Assembly: GCA_900088475.1 (NCBI GenBank)
Contig: FLMG01000988.1
Span: forward strand, 21,687 to 85,686
DNA: 64,000 nt
From: Hyphochytrium catenoides
Lineage: Eukaryota > Sar > Hyphochytriomycetes > Hyphochytriales > Hyphochytriaceae
Direction: 5' to 3'
Below the pieces are notes generated by a model. That model saw nothing but the letters and a program-made list of their open reading frames with translations, ran no database searches and had not been told where the DNA came from. Below, piece by piece: positions 23,401 to 38,400 of this stretch; the first letter of the stretch is position 1, and each line of letters begins with the position of its first letter. A program made the translations under genes and the position numbers.

Positions 23401-26400
23401 CCTGACCGTTATGCCCTGAAGGTGCAGAAAGCTGTCCTCCAGCACAGAAAACCAAGTGGACCTCTGAAGGGCAAGGGATTCTTCATCGGGAGTACTCACT
23501 TGATGCTCTCGAATGGCGAAAGGAAGTCCAATGACTGGCGGGTCGTTGACGCCTCTTACATATACAAAGACATCAGCTGACGCTGATAAGGAAGCCTCAT
23601 GACCGTCCAACCCCATATCGCTGACAGTTAACTGTATTCTATCCGCTCCGTCCTGATCTGAGTTCCAGTTAGGCTCTGGGAGGTAAGACACTGCAGAGAG
23701 AGCAGCTTGCAAGTCCTTCAGCCTGCCCTGGATCTCGAGGGATGACCACAACGCTTGTGGAGGTGATCCACTTGTGTGAGAAGTCGCCGGTGCAGTCTCA
23801 TCCTCGGCGATAAGACTAGCGTTAGCCCGGGCGCCGACGTCCCAGATAGCTGGGCCACCCTGTAACCTCGCTGTCTCTTGCGCTTCTGAGGGGACTGAAA
23901 ACAATAGTCTTTCTGTAACAGGAAGCTGCACACTTCCCCGAAAGACTTCCAATCGTACGGTTAACAAAACGTCTACTGACGTATCTCTATCCAAGGGGTC
24001 ATACGCATCGACATCGTCTATCAAAATGGGAGGAAGCAAAAGGGGATGGTCTTCCTCAGTCCAAAGTATCCAGTCGGCGGCACTTATGGTTGGGGCATCA
24101 TTTACAGGGAGGACAGTGATAGCGATGGACACGGAGGTTAGCTGTGGTCCGCCTAGCCCTGTGTAGCCCTGATCATTTGCAGTAATCGTAAAGACGTCTG
24201 GGCCATAGAAGTCTTTCTTGCCTCTATACATCATCTCTGTCAGTGCCTGATTTAGCACCTCCAGGCCTCCGCTTAGCGTTATCGTACCCTCTTGCCACAA
24301 GGTAGCACTAGGTGGCTCCTTACTACCGAGAAAAGTAACGCCGGTGAGAACGGGAAAATTTAGTAAGCCATGCAAAGTGGAGATCTTAAGCATGAGGGTT
24401 CCTGTGGTCTCTTCTACATCGCCATCCTCTATCTGTAATCCGCTGATCTTGATAGGCGTGTCTTCGTAGACTGTCAAATGATCCTGTTCACCCTCCGCCT
24501 TGCAGAAACTGCCATCATGGAGGGAATTGAATAGACCGTACACGAGGGTATCGCGAGGATCCTTTGCACGACAGTAGTACCCTTTTTCTTTGTATAAAGC
24601 CGTGTGTATGATCGGTGGGTCATTTTTGCCGGACACTGTTATAAACCGGATGACAGCGATGGAACTCTTGGGGCCCCCGGTCCCTCTATGGCCCAGATCG
24701 TCCACCGTCAAGACAATCTTTGCCGGGTCCTTTCTTAAACTCGTCCACTGGGGCCGCGAGAGAAAGGTGAGCTCTCTCAGCGCTTCATTGAGCTGTTGTA
24801 ATGTTCCGGACAAGATAATATGTGTGTCTGACTCACCATCACCCTCAATGAAGAGCGCTCCGGAGTGTTGGCCAAGCCCAACAACTCCGAATTCTGCGTC
24901 AACTTTCAACAGAAGCCTATCGTCTTTTGCGCTATCGTCCTCTATCTTTATATTCCGCACAATCCTAAGGCTGTTCTCCTCAATTACGAGAGGAAGTTCT
25001 GGAACAAGGACCCGAGGAGGATTGTTCACACCAATGACCTCCACTTCAACTGTCGCGATGTCCTGGAGCGCTTCGCTTTTCATGGTCTCATTCCCAAAGA
25101 TAAAGGCTTCGGCTTTCACTTTGCGCACCGTGACCGTAACCGCATCTAAACCGTTCCAGAATGGTCGAGGTCGATAGCAGATATGTCTCAGTGCAGCATT
25201 AGCGTTTCGTAACGTGGCAGTGAAGACAAGGGAGTGCGATTCAGTATCCTTCCCGCTGAAGTAGAGTCCAGCAACGGTAGAAAGCTTCACAATACCCTCC
25301 GAGCATTTCAATGATAACCGGTACACATAATCAACTACCGACTCTTGCACGGAAACGTCCTCAATCCATGCCCCAAAGCAGCTTGTTGTGTCTTCAAAGA
25401 GAGAGAGACGATCAACAGCGACGCTTTGGGTGGCTCTACCCTGCTGCAGCTGTTCTTTGGGCGAAAGGGCTGCCCTGGTCATACCCTCGACGTGAAGAAT
25501 GGGCGCTTGTGCCTTTTTCCTAGTAAACAAGGTGATCGAGGCAGCGTCCGATCTCGGTAAAAGGTGTTCCTCTACGTGGGTAGCAAAGAAAGCAAAAGTA
25601 AGCGCCATGCGCGATTTTCGGAGAGCTTGATGTAGAGGGCTATAGAGCAAGGTCAAGATGCCATAGGCCAAAAAGCTACTAGAGCAGTAAACAGGAGTCA
25701 ATCGACAGGGGTGGTGTGAACGCATACAAACTCCCATAAGTAATCAAGCCTTCCCAATCCATAATGACTAAGATCACTCAAAACAATTCTGTACCTTTTG
25801 CGGGGCTTTCAATCTCGAGGAAAATTGCGTCAAACTCTTCGTGATCCGCGTTGGAGTAGGGGTCCGAGGAGTAGATTAAGCATTCCACCGCAGCATTCAA
25901 TGCTTTCAGAGTTCCGACGACGGCCAGAAAGGAGTCTCCTCTCAGATCGCCAGCGAGATATCTCAAGCCCGACGTGCTGGAGAGTGACAATTGACCTAGC
26001 TGGGCATGCGCTCTCAGTGTGATAAGCGAACCCGGAGGAGAGGAAGGATCTTCCAAAGAGATGCCGCAAAGTTCTGTGCTGCCGCCATGGATGACCTCAA
26101 ACCTTCTTTGTGAGAGAAGAATCTATAGGACAACGGTGGCCAACATTGCGTTAGAATACTGTTTAGTTTAGAGTGTCAAACGCTCAAAGAGAGACGGAAG
26201 TCAATTCTAGAGGGAAAAGACCAACTACGATCTCTACCGTTCACCCTTATGGGGCCCTGCACTGACCTTAGGAGGCACGAGAACCTCATCCACAAAGAGT
26301 GGTAGAATTGCTGCAGATGCCCTTTCTCCGCCAGATCCAACATTCCCAAGGTCATTAACAAAGAATGACAACATGTCTTCCCCGGTGTAGAAAAGATCGC

Positions 26401-29400
26401 CTGTGTAGCTCAGCGAAGCAAGCGCTAGGTTTGCTATGTCAATCCCTGCTACGAAATCAACGCAACGACGCTCTAACACCTCAGAGTTTGAACAGTTGCC
26501 CTCATTCTGCCTCTCATCCAGAAGTCGCAGAGGGAGGTCACGTGGGATTTGGAGCTTGCCCCTTCTGCACCTAACCGAGACTCGGAGCTCTCCCGCACTT
26601 CTTGTTCGTCGTATGGAGATTGGTAAACTGTCAGAGATATCCACATCCCGAACAAGAATACCATCAAACGTTACTGCAGAGCCTGCAGGCACATGAAGAA
26701 CGTCGACTGCGAGGACACTTCCGATAGAGCTTCTTTGATCAGTATTCCCAGCGTAGTAGCGCATGCCAGGGAGATCAATTTCGGGTGCGTCATTCACTGC
26801 CTCTACTCGAACAAAGAGTTGGTTACTATGCTTCCATTCAACGCTCCCATGTTGTAGACCCACCGGCCTAGAAGCCTCTCTTCCACTGATCGGAGATACG
26901 ACGAGCTGTAAATTCTCTATATCGAGGCGATAGTTGCTGTTCCAATCTTTTAGAGGCACGTAAAGGAGGTTTCTCCTTAGAAGCCAGTTGACTACGCAAC
27001 CCGGTCCTGAGACCTGAAATGTGGTCTTAGAAAGTAGGCGTTTTTCGACCCCAAACTTCTGCCACGATCGTTCGTCAACATCTAGGAGCTGGAACGTGCC
27101 AAATTTGGCTCTAATTGACAGTTCAACCGGTATTGATGGAGGAAAGCCTGGGATTTTCATGCCCTTAGTGGACCGATCACGACCGCTGAGATATACGGAT
27201 GCCCGAAATGGATGCAGTTTGACCCCATACAAACTTTCTCCGCCTTCCAAATCTACGTAAAGGTCACTTCCCGTCCGATCAAACAGCCTCCTCGTTCCAC
27301 GAGTACTTCCGTCACTAGTCCATAGTTCGGTTCCGTGAACATCATCCCCTACAAGGAAGAGAAGCTGGGGAAACAGATCAGCCGGTCTATCCAGTCCCGG
27401 CTCAATGGTAGTCAATGCCAACGGGAAGGAACTCTTTGATCCTTCGGCAATATCCTTCAGGAGAAATGTGCCACTCAGCGTTCCATCACTGACCCAAAGT
27501 TCCGCTCCCACGACAGCGTCATTTGCTTGGAAGAAGACTTTGCTTTGGAAGGAGGTAATAAAGGACGGTAGTGAGCCCGCGGATCCAGGATTTATGTCGC
27601 ACACTAGATGACAGCTGCTAGCAGCGATGTCTAATACCCAAAGTTCTGGTCCATGTATCCCATCATCGGCCTGCATGAAGAGAAGGCTATCTGAAAGAGC
27701 TAGAAAACGGGGGTTTGAACCTCCTGATCCTGGGCGGATATTGCACACCACATTGGTCCCAATGGCGGTACCGTCCGAAAGCCAGAGTTCTCTTCCATAG
27801 ATCTCTTCTGAGGCGGAGAAGTAAAGTAAACCATTTGAAACAGTTAAATCTCTAGGAGAGGAGCTTCTGGCACCGAACTCAATGTCGGCCACTAGCTGGG
27901 TTCCCGCGGCCGTCCCATCTGTCACCCAGAGTTCTTCCCCGTGTTGTAAAGTAATTGCAGTGAACGCCATAATCTCCGAACTCATGACCGTCAGAAAGGA
28001 TGGGGACGAGGAATGGGCACCTGGCCAAATGTCCAAGACACGCGTAGTGCCTCTGACACTTCCATCGGTGACCCAGAGCTCCTTTCCTGCTCGGCTATTA
28101 CAGTCCTGATCTTGTTCATCATGGCAGGAGCGCTCTTCTTTTAGACAAATTATGCCGGCAAAGTTAGCGGTCATAGTCCCGTACTCCACCGGATGGTCTT
28201 CACTCTTTCCAGCATGTTTGAAGGCACCCGTGTTTCCTGAGTCAGAAAAGCGGAAGTGAGTCCTTATCCCTCCCGCCCATGTGTAGCCTTGCCATCCACA
28301 TTGATTCCAGTAGGTGTACTGTGGAGAGGACACTTTTACCGAAGCATCTCTAGTTGTCTCCACGAAACGCTCTAAGCCCTCCTTAGTTGATGCCCAGTGG
28401 TAGCCCGCCGGGCATTCATACAGGAAGTCCACTCTCCAACTAGTCTCTTCGCTGACGACAAAAAGAACTTTTTGGTCCACAGAACTTTCCCTTATACCAT
28501 GACACCCATCAAGACGCCAGGACGGTGGTCTCCAGGACGAGTCAATCCCTTGGGACTGGAAAAAAAGCATATTTCTGAACACCGCGAAATGGGAAGGATA
28601 AGAGCCCGCGGGCCCAGGCGTTAGGTCCGCCAGAAGACGGGTACCTAAGGAGCGATCAATTAGCTGGAAGTTGCTCCTCTGATGGAGAAAATTGGGATTG
28701 AGCTTTTCTGAAAAATGAAACAGCGTCCACCTTAGCAATTTCACACCAGGGCTCTTACAAGTAGCGCACTCGAGTATAGTGTCTTACAAGCCGACATTGT
28801 TCAAGCAATGCTTACCGTCAAAAGTTCCATCTGAGAACCAAAGTTCGGGTCCATGCTTTCCGTCGTCTGCCTGGAAGTAGATATAATCTCCATAGGTAGT
28901 GATGAACTTTGGGAAGGAGCCTTCGGGTCCGGGAAGCACATCTTTCACTCTCCAGACTCCTTCCTGGTTAGCCTCGCCGTAGGATAACACTCTTTCCCCT
29001 TTTGAAAGAGACACCCTCCAAAGCTCATAGTCTCTGTCTGTACTTTGCAGGGGTTCTCTAAAGCATTCTTGGCGGCTGATGTTCTCAATTTGGACCATGT
29101 CCAATGTAAGAGGCTCATCTTCCTGAATTACCACGAGCCTACTCTTCACAACGACGTGAGGTGCTGCAGGTGCAGCATCTAGATGAATAAGAACCCGGGC
29201 GGCAACCTTTTCACTCCTAAAGCAGCTCTCCGGCTCTCTTACAATGTTCTGAGAGAGGTTAGGGTTACAAACCTCTCGTACCTCCACCTGCAGACTCGCA
29301 GCTCCCTCAACCGGCTGCCAAGGAGCATGGTACTGGAGAGTACTGAGGGCTGAGTTGATGTCGCTTAGGGCTGCACTCAAAATTGCAGTGCTGAAACCGT

Positions 29401-32400
29401 GTATTAAATTCCCGTCGAGCTTCGTGAGATGCAAATGGTCTGTACTCTGTAGAGGGTTAAATTAGCTTACGCGTGGGAACGACCAAAAGGAATAAATGCT
29501 GGATAGAGGTTACCTGGAAAGAGAGCAGTCCTTGAGAGACGGAAAGAGACACGTCGTACAGGTCCGAGGGATCACCATCAAGCACTTGGAACATGGAGAG
29601 GCCCAACACACTTCCTTCAGTGGCGTGGAGCTCTAGAAACTTATCCTCTTCTGCCGTTCTTACGGGCGTTGCACCAAGTATACTTAGACTAACAGGGTCA
29701 TTAACACGCTCAACCAATATTGGGATCATTAGTCTGGCGTGCTTTGGACCCCCAGCTCCTAAGGAATGGAGCCAAAAGATACGGATTATAAGTGAAGGGC
29801 AATAGAGTAAAAGCAGAAACCAAATGGGAAATCGGAACCAAATGTGTAAAGAGGTAATGGTCGGTTGCGTAGTGAGAACAAGATGCTTGGTCAGGTCTGT
29901 GGAAATGGCGACGTTTGAAGACCATACCAGATAGGCCGTTATCAGAAGCAGTGATTTGAACCATGTCATGTCCAAAGAAGTTCTTTGGTGCAAGGTACAC
30001 TAAAGATGATAGGAACGCGTTCATGGAATTCAAGTCGCCCGAGCGATGAAGCTCCATAGTGCCGATCAAAGATGAGTAGTTGAGAATAAGGGTTCCTCTA
30101 TCAGCGATGACTGAAAGATTATACATTCCATCTGACCCACTGTCAACATCCTTTAGTGTAGCGCGAGGTAAGAGCTGCGGTGTGTCTTGGTATGTCCTCA
30201 CTTGACCAGCATCTGGACAACGGCAAGCGGAGATGGTGAGATCCTAACGCTTGAGAATGCATGAGATGATTTCTCCCTACCTTCAACAGAAAGAACCGGA
30301 GGATCGTTGATGGGTGCAATGCCCAGTGATATGGTGCGGAAGGATAGCGGGGCAGACACCGAAGAGACTCCAAGGAGACCCAGATTCTCCACCCTAACTC
30401 CTAGCTGCACCTCTCCATAAAGATTTGGGCCAGGAGTATATTCAAGCAAAGAGAGAAGGTGATTGACCTCCTTCATCTTCCCACTGACGGAAATCAAGTG
30501 ACCTGAGAAGGGTTGAGGAAGGGTTGGAGCTGATCAGTGCATCAAGTAAGCTCTACGGAAGACATATAAGTTGACAATCAGAGTCACTCGGCTAAAACGA
30601 GAATGTAGTCCAAATATTAGCAGGTAACTACTTGATAAGCTCAAGAAAATGCAGGAAACTGCTTGGAAGCCTTCGCACACATCTAAGACATAAGCAAAAT
30701 TGATACCTGCACTTTCCCGCAATTCCACTGCTGACAAAGATCCCTGGTAGTTAATCTTTCCATAGTTAACGCGCTGCAACTCCTCTCCTTTGACAGCTGC
30801 GCCAACTCCTGTAAGTCCCTCACCCCCGAGCAAAAACTTGTGATCCTCCCAAGGGTTCTCGCGCTGAAACGCAATTGTCCAAATTCTTCCACCCTCCTTG
30901 TCCACTGGGCTGCCAGCCACCTCCACTGAAGCAGATGCATTTGAGCCAGAGAAAGGGGTAAGATCACATATCAAGCCCTTTATGTGCTCAGCCGTGGCGT
31001 TATAAGGGATAGGGCTTGTCAGGAATGGGCCGTAAGATAGACTGAACGTTCCGCCAATTGAATTTGCTGGAGTGATAGCGGAGACGCGGGTCTAGATTCG
31101 GGAAATTTGTAAGTGTCTGCTATGATGAGTTGGGAGACGAACGAGATTATGGTAGTTTGATGCGGCCAAAAAGTTGGAATAGCATAAGGATATTATGGTG
31201 TTACAGACTTCCATGTAACGGTTACCTTGGCATTCGCTCCTCTTAGGCCGTCGATAATGTCAGGGTGTGGGAAGTCAGCAGGTAGTCCGCGGAAGGTGAC
31301 TCTCCAGCGAAAAGAGTTTGGCGGGAAAGGCCCTGACCGCACTACAGATACATGGACATCCGATAGCAACGGACGCCACGTGGGTAGAACCGTCAGTTGG
31401 TTCCTGAATAAGTCCATAATGCGGCTTTCAACGCTTTCTCCAGGTCGTGCGCCATTCTCTAGCGACTCGCCTTCATCTTCTCTCCTTGCAACAGCATTAA
31501 AGGCTATAGGGTCCGACGAAAAAATCGCACCACTGTCACTGCGGAACCCCCTCAAGTCAAAAGACACTATAAAATGCCCCGAGATGACAGATTGCCCGCT
31601 TGTAGATATCTCATAAACTGGGTCTACATGCTGGGCCTGTGTACGGATTTGATATAACCTGGGCAGACCGATGCCTAATAGACAATGAGGGTAGAGGAAA
31701 CCGATGACTGATTTAGTCAGACCACCGATATATTATGAACAGCAACACGGAATGCAATCAGTTAAGACCCTTCGTGCGCAAAAGCCAAAACATTCAATGT
31801 GGCCAAACAAATTCCCCTCGGCTCACCTCTCTGTATTTGACGTATCTGGACCGCAGCTTTGTGTCCTTTGGTTTTCGACGCAGAGTCATCTCCAGTCTGT
31901 ACGGGAACAGTCAGGAGTTCTGAAGTCTCTGCAGAGAGCAATCCTCCCCAGCGCTGAGACAGGAACGTAATAAACCAAGTGAGCTCTCCATGTAGACCTT
32001 TTAACGACCTGGTCACCTTGATAGGCCCAAGGATCTTCAGCTCCTGACATGCACGTGGGATTGCGTAAAGGGGTTGTTGAGTGAAAGGTGGTCTAAGTGG
32101 AAGTACGCTGGATTAGGGCTACGCTTAGACAAACCTGGAGAGCATCTTGAACTTCCTCAGCTCTTGCGTTATGAGCTATTGGGCGACTAATTAGTCCGCT
32201 AAGAGACAGACGGAAACTCCCTGACAATGCCGTAGCGTATCGCTTAATTGTCAGGCTGATACTGCCATCGGACAAGGATGCCTGGTTGCCGATAACTAAT
32301 GGGGCAGGGGACGAACCCATAGAGTAAAACGTAATCAACCACAATGACTCTCCGATCTGTGGTTTGTTCTCTTGACGGGAAACAATAAACTTAGCCGGAG

Positions 32401-35400
32401 ATCCTTTATCTAGTAGGCTGTTGAGCTTGCTCATTACCGACTCCCCTTCGCCAATCCCAGGACCACCTCCTGCGCCAGATAACCGTCAGGCACGAGATCA
32501 ACTTAGCTGTCAAAAAGGAAGAAGTATGCGCTAAAGCAAGAGAGATTTCAGTAGAGCGAGCCCGGTGGACACTGTCTTTCACACATTACCCATAAGTTCT
32601 TGCATATCAGACCCCACAGCGTTCACAGCAATGGGTCCAGTCTCCCTTTGGGGGTCTGTCTTCCAGCGCAGGGTAAAATGACCCGCAACAGGTGCCGACC
32701 CGGTCCTCATGATTCGCAGAGCCATGATTAAATCCCTAGAAGACACAGAGGTGGACACCGACTGGACCTCAAAAGTTGAGACGTATCCAAAGCCAAAAGT
32801 GACGTTAACGATCCGATCAAGCTCTGGATGCTCCTCTGTGACGGAGAACTAGTCAGAAAACAATCTGCAATAGAAATACGACGGCTAACAAACTGTACCT
32901 TCAATGGGAAGAGGAGTTCGTAGCAAGGTTAAAGACCAAGACAGGTTAACGATTGGCAAGCTATTCAATAGATCCAGGTGCTCAGAAAAAGGATGAAAAC
33001 ATCACAGTGCAGGAAGCATAGGACGCGGTGGGATAAGCCGTTCGAATTCTTACCATACGGTCTGCTCTCTTGCTCAGGAAGCACTGGGAGGGAAAGCGAT
33101 ATCGGAACGGATGTGCCTTTATCCTCGTCCAGGCTAAGAACTGCTGGAGCCTGTATTGTTACCCGTTGTTCATTTTGTTGAACCTCTAGAGCCAGAATCT
33201 CCTTCGCAGTGCTACTCCTACCATTAAGAGTCTTCTCTACCGAGAGATATACCTCCTGAGGCAAGCCAAACCCGAGCCTGACGGCAAAACTAACTGAAGC
33301 TAGGACTTCCGTTGCCTGGCGCCACTCTGCGATATATGTCAGATTGGAAGTGGAAGTCAAAGGGTTGTTGACCCAGAGGATGTCCGAAAATTCCTTCATA
33401 GGGAGAAACAGGGACCCAGGAAAGGAAACGGAGATGGAAACGAGATAGGTGGCTCCATCCGGAGTGTTATCCGCAAGCCGGAGTCCAAAAAGTGGAGCAA
33501 GTAGAGTAAGCTCTCCGTCTGTCACCTTAGCAGACGGCGAGTCCAAAACTATCGTCACATTTTCGTTCGGAATGACCTTTGCCATAAGTGATAATGTGGC
33601 ACCGCTAAGGTCGTCGTTGCTGTAGGAGTGTCCTTCTGTCAAATGCAGGTCGATGTTGTCTGCGCCTAGAAAAAAAGGTTGTGGAAAATAATATATGTGT
33701 GACAAAGCGATGTTCATCGCCAGGGGGCTTCCTACGAGCCTTAATGAGGAGTTACCCCTTGGTTCTTGAGTGTTAAAAATGCCAATTCCTTCCAAACTCG
33801 GCGATGCATGGAAGATCCCATGGCTGCACGATATATTCAAGACCATCACAAAATCTTCCGGAGGTAGTTCCCAGTCAGGATACGTGAGCTGCACATGCGT
33901 CAAGCTGAAAGAGGCTCCACTTTCTACTTCTACAAAGGCCTCTCCATTCAGGACTGGCTTGTTCGTAAAGGTAAGCTGGGGCGCTCGTTTCAGCCTCTCT
34001 ATCGCGACTCGAAGGTACTGAATCTTCGATACTCCACAGGCTGTCACGTTTAGTGACAGTATCTCCACTCCGTGGAAAGAAGTATGCGGCATATAGTGCA
34101 GACGCTGTACTGTTTCATGAACCTCTCTTAAAGCGCCATGCATGGTGTACGCCGAGTGAGAAGCTTCTCCTTCATAGACCCCTTCGGCGTCTAACATTAC
34201 TATCCGACCGGACTTCTTTGCGAGTTCGAACGCGATCGTCCACGGGCATTTCCGCGTGTGGTTATTGTGAGGAACCACTTGCATAGAGGACAAAAAGAGT
34301 AACTCGCCCTCGATACCTCTATACCCTTGAGGTGGAGCCAGGATGTCGAAACTAGGCAGTTGGGCAAGACGTCTTACCCTCCAGGTCATTGTCGCGTTTA
34401 GGTGTCGCAACGGTTCGGAGGACGTTTCCAATGAAAATGAGGGCCCATTGGCGGGGAATCCATCGTCCCACACAACAAACGACACGACTTCATCTACGTC
34501 TTGGTGCTCCGTAATAGGCAGGTAAGCCAGCGAGCTGAAGTAGGTGTTTAGCACATCCAAAGGGGCAGCAAAGGAGAGGACACCATGCGAACTGAGAGAT
34601 GGTGTATTCAACCCGGAAAGAGGACTTTTGCCGTCAAACAGAGGAGTAAAGCTGCGCACGTCCCGGTTACCCATAATGCCCAGTAGACCTTGGTGTGATT
34701 GTATCTCAACCCTGACGTTTCTCCAGCTGTTGGGTGTATAGTCTGGATCAGATACTGTTATCGGAGGTATCGGGATGAGACCTTTTGCATGTTGCGTGGT
34801 TGCTTCTTCCATAAGGGGTCTTACAATCTTGAGCCTTGGACTGTGATTTACTTCTTTTACGTACACCAAGAGTTTGGAGGTATCCAGCAGGATTGAGGAT
34901 GTTAAAAGGTCACTTTCTTTCGTGAAAGAAGCTGAAAGGGAGAGTGGCATATGCTGGAACAAGGATATCTGGACGGAGTCCATATGGGATGCCTGTAGAG
35001 CTGCGGCTTGCCCAATTTCGTAGTAGACTTGCTTTATCAATCCATTAAGGACTTCGACACTTCCAAGCAGATGAAGCTCAGTCCCGTTTTCCGACAGTAA
35101 CATCCTGTACCCTTCACTCTCTACATTCTGAACAGACGTCCGCATGAACCCTAGCTGTCCGAAGGATGAAGAGAATTGGAGGCGGCAAAGCATATTGGAG
35201 GAAGCCATAATGCGATAACCTAAGGATATGTGGTAAGAATACACGCGATAAGGATAGATTTCACAATGCGAGAGGTCGGACACGACGTTAGCTCAGAACT
35301 CAAGCCTCATTATGCAGTAGAGATGGAATAGAACCAGAGCGAGACCAAGACTGGGCAAGTAAGGAATGTGGACTCTTCGGCTTCACATCGCAGGAAGTTT

Positions 35401-38400
35401 AGTCTTACCTTTTGGAAAGTAATACAATTCCCCTTCAGAAATAGTAAGAGCTGGTGGCAATCCTACAAGGGATGGAGCCACGTCCTCAACGCTTACCACC
35501 AGATATACGGTTGATCGAGCGGTCAAGGGGCCCCCAGATCCAGTGTTTCCATTATCGGTCACCCACAGAGACAGAGAGACATTTCCTTCTTTTGCTCCAA
35601 AGAGGAACAAGCCCTTGCTGAGTACGTCATTGACTGCTCCTATGGTCCCGGATATCTGCACATCTCCGAACCGGCTCCCTGCATCGTCCATTATCCATGT
35701 GCCTGGAAATGAACCCTTCACTACCAAGTGGCCCACTGAAGACTTAAGCCTAGCCGTTAGAAAGCCTTCTGACGACTCATCCAGGTCCGGGTCGTAGAGA
35801 GTGAAGAACGAACATGGAAGCTCTCCAGCACCCAGCAGCGGGAGAGTTTGTGGATGGTCTCCACCGTCGTCATCATTTTCTGTGAAAATAACTGGAGGGT
35901 CATTTACAGGATTGACCCAGACGGAAATGGAACTTTGACTCGCTTGTCCCGTACCCCTTGCAAGAAGAGAGACTGAGAGTTCATCGAACCCATTAAAGTT
36001 TTCTCTTCCCAAATAGTGGAGGGTAGACAAGACATGAGAGGCCCCGAAAAGTGAAATGTTCGTACGTAGAACTCCCTGATCTGACACAATGCGAGAGTCA
36101 GATCCTGCCAAACTCTCTCCGAAAAGGAACCGAGGAGAAGCAGGTCCCGCTAATCCTTCTGGGTGTAGGGTCATCGCCAGGGTCCCTTGAGTACATGAAG
36201 CAGTGACTTCTATGAGTTCATCCTCCTCCGGCCAGTAGTTGCATTCTACTCCTATCTCACCCACAGCAAGCAGCACGTCTTCAGTGCCCTCTATAAAGTC
36301 TGAATTGGTACCGGAGACAAAGCGAGGCGAGCAGTGCAAAAAGGGCTTTGACCCCCACTTTATCTCTAGCGTTTCGGTGGCCAAACCCCCGTTTTCGTCG
36401 TCCGCTACAAGATCGACAGCCATGAGCTTGGAGTATTCCTTGGACATTGGAAGAAATGCCATAGAGGAGAGCAGCCTATTGATACTTCCAAGCTCCCCCC
36501 GAAACTGCAGGAAGTTTACGGTCTAGGGAGGTAAATACATAAGAATTCCAGTAAGTTTGTATGTTTAGAGCTCTAAAAGAATATTAGAGCAAAAGGAAGC
36601 TAACTGGACACCAAAGACGGACAGATGGGTAGCTAGAGTCAATTCGTGGAACAGTTATGAGAGAGAAGCTGAAAGAGGGGAAATGAGCGCCGCGGACAGT
36701 ACCGTATTGCCATCCCAGTCCAGAAAAGTAAGTCCGGCGGTGGAAGCGAAAGGGAAACTGAGTAACCCTCCTGTACTAGCAAGGGAGACTTTCAGCTGCA
36801 GATAGGGCTGTAAGTGTGCATCTACATCCATAACTTCTGAAGGGATCGTAAGAAAACCTTCTTGCGCTTCTTCCACTATGTGGGGTGAGGAAGCGACCCA
36901 CCGAACCTGTGGCTTATCGTTAACGGCGTTGACTGTGAAGGCCAGATCCATTGTAAAGTGGCGACGAGAAAGGTCACTATCCTCATATGATAAAGAGACC
37001 TGACATTCTGTGAGGCCAAAGAAATCTTGACTGGGCATAAACTGCAGCGTTGTGAGTGCGGAGTTAATGTCTACGACGGAGCCTGCGACCTGCAGTTGAT
37101 GATTGTCGCTATCTATCTGGTTCAAGAAAACCTGTAGGTTGACTACGGATAACAGAGAGAGAGAACCATTTACACAATTAAAGCTCGCGTGAATCACCCT
37201 CTGCATGGTCTCTTCCGCGTTGATATCCACGCTCAAGCCTGTGACAAGGACAACTTCATCTTCGTCCACGGTCCAGATCGGTGGATTCTGATGAACCGTA
37301 AGGTGGGGAGGTTCATGTCCAGGTTTTCCTATAACGGGTATAGCATATGATGTCTTGGCAGTCGCTCGCAGCGCGTCATCGTCTGAAGGACGGAGAAAAG
37401 AAAGATTACAGCCACTTAGTGCTATTTCTTCCGCAGTACAGGAGCCAAAGAAGTGCAATCGGTACGGCTTGAAGTGGCTTGTTCACTTCTTTCAGGGCAG
37501 ATGAGAATCTTAGAGACTGTAGCACGGCTAAAATGGGCTACTAAATACCGAAAGGGACAGCTATGAGAGCAAAGGAAATTTTTAAGGATGCTAGTCATGC
37601 ATTGATGCGACGCAGGGGAGGAGGGAGGGGGTTAAATAAGGGTTAGATCTTACTTTCTTCGACCTCCATTGACAGATGTATATGTATTGTATCCACTCCA
37701 TCAAAGCGCGGCTTGGGAGAGTACAGAGCTTTCCCTAGGCCACAATTGACACTGGCCAGGGTGCCCTTCATAATAAAGGGGCGAGAAGCGGAAGCCGCAG
37801 TGGCGGAATTGAGCGCAGGACTAGGCATGGTCTCAGGAGGAATAGCCAATAGACCCTCGCAATAGCCCACCACATCGATGGTGCAGTTCCCGCAGGACAG
37901 GGTCAGTACTACCGTAGCGTCGGAATGCTCATAGTTTGACTTTAACGCAACTTCTTTCAAAGCAGCAGCCTATAGGTGCGAATGCAAAGGATGTTTAGCC
38001 ATGTTGTCTGTGGGACCGAGGGAGAAGGGCTGGAAAACCATATGATAAAAATTTTGCTATCAAACGTTTGTTGCATCCAAGACCTAGTTAGGTGTAGAAG
38101 GTTAAGCCGCCAAAAGGGTCCTAGTAGCTGTTACGCGGGAAACACCTTTACCTTAGTGCCCCTGACAAAAATAGACTCGGGCACGTTAAGGGTCAGTTCT
38201 TGACGAAGCTCCTGAACCCAGATATCAACTTTTAATCGCGTTTCTTGTAATCTTCCACCATCCAACATTCGGCCCGAAACCGTAAAGAGAGCTTCGACTG
38301 GCCCATGTTGCTGTGTTGAGGGTACAAAGCTGAGGGTCTTGAGGACTCTGTTAATGTCTTTGGCTGTTCCTTGGAAGAATAGCAGAGAGTTGAGGGCAGA

